Part shown: positions 60,822-64,000 of the stretch, piece after piece
Position numbering within the stretch: position 1 is the first letter of the stretch
How the letters are laid out: the number at the start of each line of letters is the position of its first letter
Program-made: the position numbers and the translations under genes
Notes under the pieces: model-generated
Seen by the model: only the letters and a program-made list of their open reading frames with translations
Databases searched by the model: none
What the model was told of the DNA's origin: nothing
From: Micromonospora violae
GTDB lineage: Bacteria; Actinomycetota; Actinomycetes; Mycobacteriales; Micromonosporaceae
Length of the DNA stretch: 64,000 nucleotides
Assembly: GCF_004217135.1 (NCBI RefSeq)
Contig: NZ_SHKK01000001.1
Span: 3,038,001 to 3,102,000 of the forward strand
Direction: 5' to 3'

Positions 60822-62235
60822 GCAGCGGTGCGAGCCGGCGGATGGCGTCGTCGACGTCGGCGGCCGACGGTGCCGCGACGTAGCTGAGCCGGACATGTCG
60901 GAGGCTGTTGCCGGTGGCGGAGAAGTTCGTGCCGGGTGTGATGGCGACGCCCGTGGCGAGAGCGGCGGGGACCAGTTGATGCTCGTCGAGGTGCGCCGGC
61001 AGCGACACCCAAAGGTGGTAACCGCCGCGGGGGCGACGGGCGAGCGAGTGGTCGCCGAAGGCCGCCACTACGGCTTCGGTGGCCACGTCGCGACGGTGCG
61101 CCAGGGCGACGCTGAGCGCTTTGAGCGCCCGCCTCCAGCCGGGGGCGGTCACCACCTCCAGCGCGGTCAGTTGCAGCGGAGCGGGCACGATCAGCGTGTC
61201 GATGACGTGGGCGGAACGCAGTCGGGCCAGGACGGGGCCGCGGGCCGCGATCGCGGCGACGCGCAGATTCGGCGACGTCACCTTGGTCAGCGATCTGATG
61301 TGGACGACCGTGCCGTCCGGGTCGTCGGCGACCATCGGCGGCGGCACGGTGGAGGCGTCGACATGCGCCATGTGCCGGGCGAAGTCGTCCTCGATGACGA
61401 AAGCGCCGTGACGGCGGGCGATGGCGCGGATCTCCTCCTGCCGGGCCACCGAGACGCTCGCCCCGGTGGGGTTCTGGAACAGCGGCTGGACGATGATGAC
61501 ACGCGCCCGGGTACGAGCGAGGGCGCGGTCGAGATGATCCGCGTGCAGACCGTCGGCGTCCATCGGGACCGGCACCGGCCGCAGGCCCGCCGCATGGGCG
61601 GCCGCAATGGCGCCCGGATAGGTCGGCGACTCCAGCAGGACCGGATCTCCCGGCTGAGCGAGCGCGCGCAGCGCGATGGCCAGCGCACTCTGCCCCGCCG
61701 CGCACACCAGGATGTCATGACGACCGAGGCCGCCACCGATGTCGGCGGCGAACCAGTCGCGCAGCTCGGCCAGGCCGCCGGCGGGCGGGCGGTCCCACGC
61801 CTGCGTACGTCTGGCCGCGCGTGACATCGCCGTGGCCAGGGTGCCCAGCGGCTGTAGCCCGGGATGGAGGTAGCCACCGTTGAGGTCGACGATGTCCGGC
61901 CCGGACGTCGACAGCGTCTGCAGCAGCGCAGGCGCCTGGAAGTCGCGCAGGGCACCGATCTCCGTCCCCGCCGCGTCGAGGGCCGCCTCCTGCCAGGACG
62001 TGTCCCCGATGGGGGCTACCGGGCGGGCCGCGGTGCGGTACGTCCCGGCGCCGGGACGGGGTGCGATGAGTCCGCGCTGGGCGAGCAGCGCCAGCGCCGC
62101 GGAGACGGTGGTGCCGCTCGCGGCGAAGCGCCGCACCAGCTCGCGGTGGGTCGCGATGCGGGTGCCCTCCGGCAGTAGCGCTATCTCCTGGGCGATGGAC
62201 TCCGCCAGGAGTCGGGAACTGCTACTGTTTGACAT
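60808..62235 (-). CDS. MocR-type regulator (GntR DNA-binding plus aminotransferase domain)
   Basis: 475 residues. Winged helix near residues 10-68 (RIATHRELVRRFAASGTTVSAALALLAQRGLI), then a fold-type I aminotransferase domain with SPTYPGAIAAAHAAG, the Asn/Asp pair NPTGAS and IEDDFA, and the PLP Lys in SLTKVTSPNLR. MocR proteins sense PLP or amino compounds. Cycloserine reacts chemically with PLP, so a pump regulator that senses the drug through PLP is plausible. DdlR, a MocR protein, controls D-Ala ligase in Brevibacillus. The start ATG shares CATG with the divergent exporter start. Confidence 0.87.
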   Translation of the reverse strand: MSNSSSSRLLAESIAQEIALLPEGTRIATHRELVRRFAASGTTVSAALALLAQRGLIAPRPGAGTYRTAARPVAPIGDTSWQEAALDAAGTEIGALRDFQAPALLQTLSTSGPDIVDLNGGYLHPGLQPLGTLATAMSRAARRTQAWDRPPAGGLAELRDWFAADIGGGLGRHDILVCAAGQSALAIALRALAQPGDPVLLESPTYPGAIAAAHAAGLRPVPVPMDADGLHADHLDRALARTRARVIIVQPLFQNPTGASVSVARQEEIRAIARRHGAFVIEDDFARHMAHVDASTVPPPMVADDPDGTVVHIRSLTKVTSPNLRVAAIAARGPVLARLRSAHVIDTLIVPAPLQLTALEVVTAPGWRRALKALSVALAHRRDVATEAVVAAFGDHSLARRPRGGYHLWVSLPAHLDEHQLVPAALATGVAITPGTNFSATGNSLRHVRLSYVAAPSAADVDDAIRRLAPLLIEH

Positions 62236-62255
62236 GAGTACGGAGAATAGCGCTA
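62176..62255. promoter_or_regulatory. Repeated palindrome TAGCGCTA, candidate MocR operator
   Basis: TAGCGCTATC occurs at 62176-62185 and again at 62248-62257, 72 bp apart, in the same orientation on either side of the divergent starts. The core TAGCGCTA is a palindrome. A TTGACA-like -35 (62229-62234) lies between them on the exporter strand. MocR proteins typically bind directly repeated sites. Confidence 0.5.
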
Positions 62256-63136
62256 TCACCCTGGTCCGGATATCACCACTCGCGAGCGGGACGGTGTTCG
62301 CCGCGCTCGGCGTGCTGAGCTTCTCGTTCAGCTTCCCGGCGACGCACTGGGCGCTCGACGGGTTCGGGCCGTGGAGCGCCACGGGGGTTCGCGGTGTGCT
62401 CGCCGCGGTCATCGCGCTCATCGCTCTCCTCGCCACCCGCGCGCCGTTGCCGGCCACCAGCGACTGGCCAGCCCTCGCCGTGGTGGCAGCCGGCTGCGTG
62501 ATCGGCTTTCCGCTGCTCACCACGTTCGCTCTGCAGACCTCGACCACGGCCCACTCCGCCGTTGTCATCGGGGCGCTGCCCATGGCCACCGCGACGATCT
62601 CCGCGCTGCGCACCGGGCGCCGCCCGTCGAAGCCGTTCTGGGTGGCGGCGTCGATCGGCGCGGCCACGGTCATCGCGTTCACCATCTCGCAGAACCACGG
62701 CCGGCCCACGATCGCCGACCTCTACCTGTTCGGCGCGTTGCTGGTCTGCGCCGCGGGCTACGCCGAAGGCGGGCGGCTCTCCGCGCACATGCCCGGCTGG
62801 CAGGTCATCGCGTGGGGCGTCGTCCTCGCGGCACCGGTCAGCCTCGCCGTGTGCGCCGTCGCGCTTCCGCACGAACCGGTGCGCCTGACGGCCGAGGCCA
62901 TCGGCGGTATGGCGTACATCGCGGCCATCTCTCAGTTCGGCGGATTCGTGGTCTGGTATCGCGGCATGGGCCTCATCGGGGTAGCGCGCGCGAGCCAACT
63001 CCAACTCGCCCAGCCGCTGCTGACCCTGGTGTGGGCGGTCCTGCTGCTGGGCGAACACCTCAGCGCCATGGTGCCGCTGACCGCGGCCGTCGTTCTCTGC
63101 TGCATCGTCGTCACACAACGGGCCAGGACAGCATGA
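62234..63136 (+). CDS. EamA/DMT-family membrane transporter, probable cycloserine exporter
   Basis: 300 residues with ten membrane helices in two EamA halves (for example TVFAALGVLSFSFSFPATHWAL, ALLVCAAGYAEGG and LTLVWAVLLLGEHLSA). Families of this type export amino acids and small metabolites. Its place, divergent from the MocR regulator beside the biosynthetic genes, suggests product export and self-protection. The ATG at 62234 overlaps both the regulator's start and a TTGACA element, so the true start may be GTG 62294, which begins directly in the first helix. Confidence 0.85.
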   Translation: MSTENSAITLVRISPLASGTVFAALGVLSFSFSFPATHWALDGFGPWSATGVRGVLAAVIALIALLATRAPLPATSDWPALAVVAAGCVIGFPLLTTFALQTSTTAHSAVVIGALPMATATISALRTGRRPSKPFWVAASIGAATVIAFTISQNHGRPTIADLYLFGALLVCAAGYAEGGRLSAHMPGWQVIAWGVVLAAPVSLAVCAVALPHEPVRLTAEAIGGMAYIAAISQFGGFVVWYRGMGLIGVARASQLQLAQPLLTLVWAVLLLGEHLSAMVPLTAAVVLCCIVVTQRARTA

Positions 63137-63513
63137 ATTCACTCAAGCAGACCAGACCGGAGCTCGTCCACCATCTCGTACCGGATGCGCTGTGGGAGCT
63201 GTTCCGGCAGATCGTCCCGGTCACGGTCGTACGCCGGCCGCAGGGTGGCGGCCGGCGCCGCGCGGACGACCGGCAGGTGCTGGCGGCGATCGTCTACGTC
63301 GCCCGCACCGACCGTGCGTGGCGGCAGATCCCCGAGAGCTTCGGGGTGTCCTGGCCGACCGTCTATCGGCGGTTCGCGGAATGGCGTCAGGCTCAGGTGT
63401 GGACCCGCCTGCTGCAGTTGGTGGCGGAGCGCCACCACGACAACGACGAATTCAACTGGGCGCGGCGGGTGATCGGGGCGGTGTACTCGCGAGCGGCACG
63501 GGACGGACGTTGA
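63133..63513 (+). CDS. IS5-OrfA-like (DUF4096) protein coupled to the exporter, catalytic Asp lost
   Basis: 126 residues. The domain matches the N-terminal part of IS5 transposases (QGGGRRRADDRQVLAAIVYVAR, FGVSWPTVYRRFAEWRQAQ). Where an active OrfA has Asp in SIDSMHVRA, this one reads VIGAVYSRA. No OrfB, slippery run or inverted repeats follow. Its ATG overlaps the exporter stop (ATGA), so it is translated with it. It is either a relic or a domesticated DNA-binding protein. Confidence 0.75.
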   Translation: MNSLKQTRPELVHHLVPDALWELFRQIVPVTVVRRPQGGGRRRADDRQVLAAIVYVARTDRAWRQIPESFGVSWPTVYRRFAEWRQAQVWTRLLQLVAERHHDNDEFNWARRVIGAVYSRAARDGR

Positions 63514-63598
63514 TGCGTGGCTCGGCCCGGAGACGTCTCCACGTGGCTATGGCGCTCATCCCGGACCAGAAGCGGCGACACGGTGGGCGGGCCGGGCA

Positions 63599-64000
63599 TC
63601 AGTGCGGGTCTGTCGGCTTGCGCGCGAGGATGAGCCGGCACCGAGGGCTGCCATCGCGGCGCTGTCCCAGAACGGTCAGGGCGGGTGTCGTCACGGTGAA
63701 GCCGGCCGCTGTCAGGTCGTCGCGGACGGCGGGCAGCGGGCTGGTGCGGTAGTACATGACGAACGGGGGTCGCCACACGGCGTTGCGGACCCGCATCGCC
63801 AGGTCGAATCCGAGCGTGGCCCAGTGCGCGGTCGAGGTCAGCGGCGGCGGCGCACCGATCGGGAAGGCGAAGATCCCGCCGGGCCGCAGCGCGCGGTAGA
63901 CCCCCTCGAAGAGCGCCGGTCGCTCGGTGGGCAGGAAATGCCCGAGCGCCCCGAAGCTGACCGCCAGGTCGAAGTGTTCGCTGAAGGGCAGGGCCCGAGC
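63599..64000 (-). CDS. Class I SAM-dependent methyltransferase, C-terminal part
   Basis: Cut by the window edge; about 134 residues are visible and the N-terminal SAM loop lies beyond 64000. DLAVSFGALGHFLPTERPALFEGVYRALRPGGIFAFPIG is the motif IV/post-IV region of small-molecule methyltransferases. The C-terminus (AGFTVTTPALTVLGQRRDG … LILARKP) is typical. It is oriented toward the cluster and could be unrelated to it. Confidence 0.8.
   Translation of the reverse strand, partial: ARALPFSEHFDLAVSFGALGHFLPTERPALFEGVYRALRPGGIFAFPIGAPPPLTSTAHWATLGFDLAMRVRNAVWRPPFVMYYRTSPLPAVRDDLTAAGFTVTTPALTVLGQRRDGSPRCRLILARKPTDPH

Noticed and set aside
1..64000. CRISPR arrays, replication origins, rRNA genes, integrase-flanked islands
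   Set aside because: No regularly spaced repeats, DnaA-box cluster, rRNA sequence or tyrosine integrase was seen. The tRNA array looked like a possible integration site, but no attachment-site duplication could be recognised by eye.

Overview
The window reads as the chromosome of a high-GC actinomycete, most likely of the Micromonosporaceae/Streptomyces type. That is an inference from very high third-position GC, frequent GTG starts, ATGA-coupled operons, likely leaderless promoters (a -10 hexamer 7-8 nt before the start codon), and families such as PucR, MocR, FCD-type GntR and secreted Lys-C-like proteases. It is an accessory-rich region with several insertions and decaying genes.

Layout. 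1-5 kb: an acetyltransferase gene cleanly split by an IS5-family element (480-1373), then a HEAT-repeat protein, a nucleotidyltransferase-like protein and an unrecognised protein. 4.9-13.5 kb: a secreted serine protease, glucose-6-phosphate dehydrogenase, and a NarL-type two-component system divergent from an ABC-2 exporter operon whose first permease carries a large lectin-like outer domain. 13.7-20.1 kb: an NAD-dependent, molybdopterin formate dehydrogenase pair (fused NuoE/NuoF-like subunit plus catalytic subunit), converging on a heavy-metal P-type ATPase. 20.2-27 kb: a serpin, a glyoxalase-fold protein, a DUF1062 remnant, an IS607-type element (serine recombinase plus TnpB RNA-guided nuclease) and a YwqG-like protein. 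27-38.6 kb: two hydrolases, a DJ-1/PfpI protein and an FCD-type GntR regulator, divergent from a carbohydrate or polyol uptake operon (binding protein, two permeases, two different ATPases) followed by an aldehyde dehydrogenase and an iron alcohol dehydrogenase.

38.7-41.1 kb: a secreted protein and a dense array of 13 tRNA or tRNA-like genes, all on the minus strand and all within about 1.26 kb. Several are degenerate and two overlap. 41.4-54.6 kb: small regulators, hydrolases, a PucR regulator, a second secreted protein that shares about 200 bp of leader with the one at 38.8 kb, a haloacetate-dehalogenase-like enzyme, a TetR/oxidoreductase divergent pair, and several broken genes (subtilase tail, frameshifted small gene, fused secreted-protein fragment).

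55.4-63.5 kb is the most interesting part: a compact cycloserine biosynthetic cluster. In order it has DcsA (heme arginine N-hydroxylase), DcsB (hydroxyarginine hydrolase, with the diagnostic Cys86), DcsD (O-ureidoserine synthase), DcsE (serine O-acetyltransferase), a short-chain dehydrogenase, and DcsG (ATP-grasp cyclase). These converge on a MocR-type PLP-dependent regulator that is divergent from an EamA exporter. No DcsC racemase gene is present: dcsB and dcsD are 21 bp apart. The short-chain dehydrogenase sits between dcsE and dcsG, and the exporter is ATGA-coupled to an IS5-OrfA-like protein that has lost its catalytic Asp. The cluster may therefore make the L-enantiomer or a related product, or borrow a racemase from elsewhere, with a PLP-based sensor controlling export. 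The window ends inside a methyltransferase gene.
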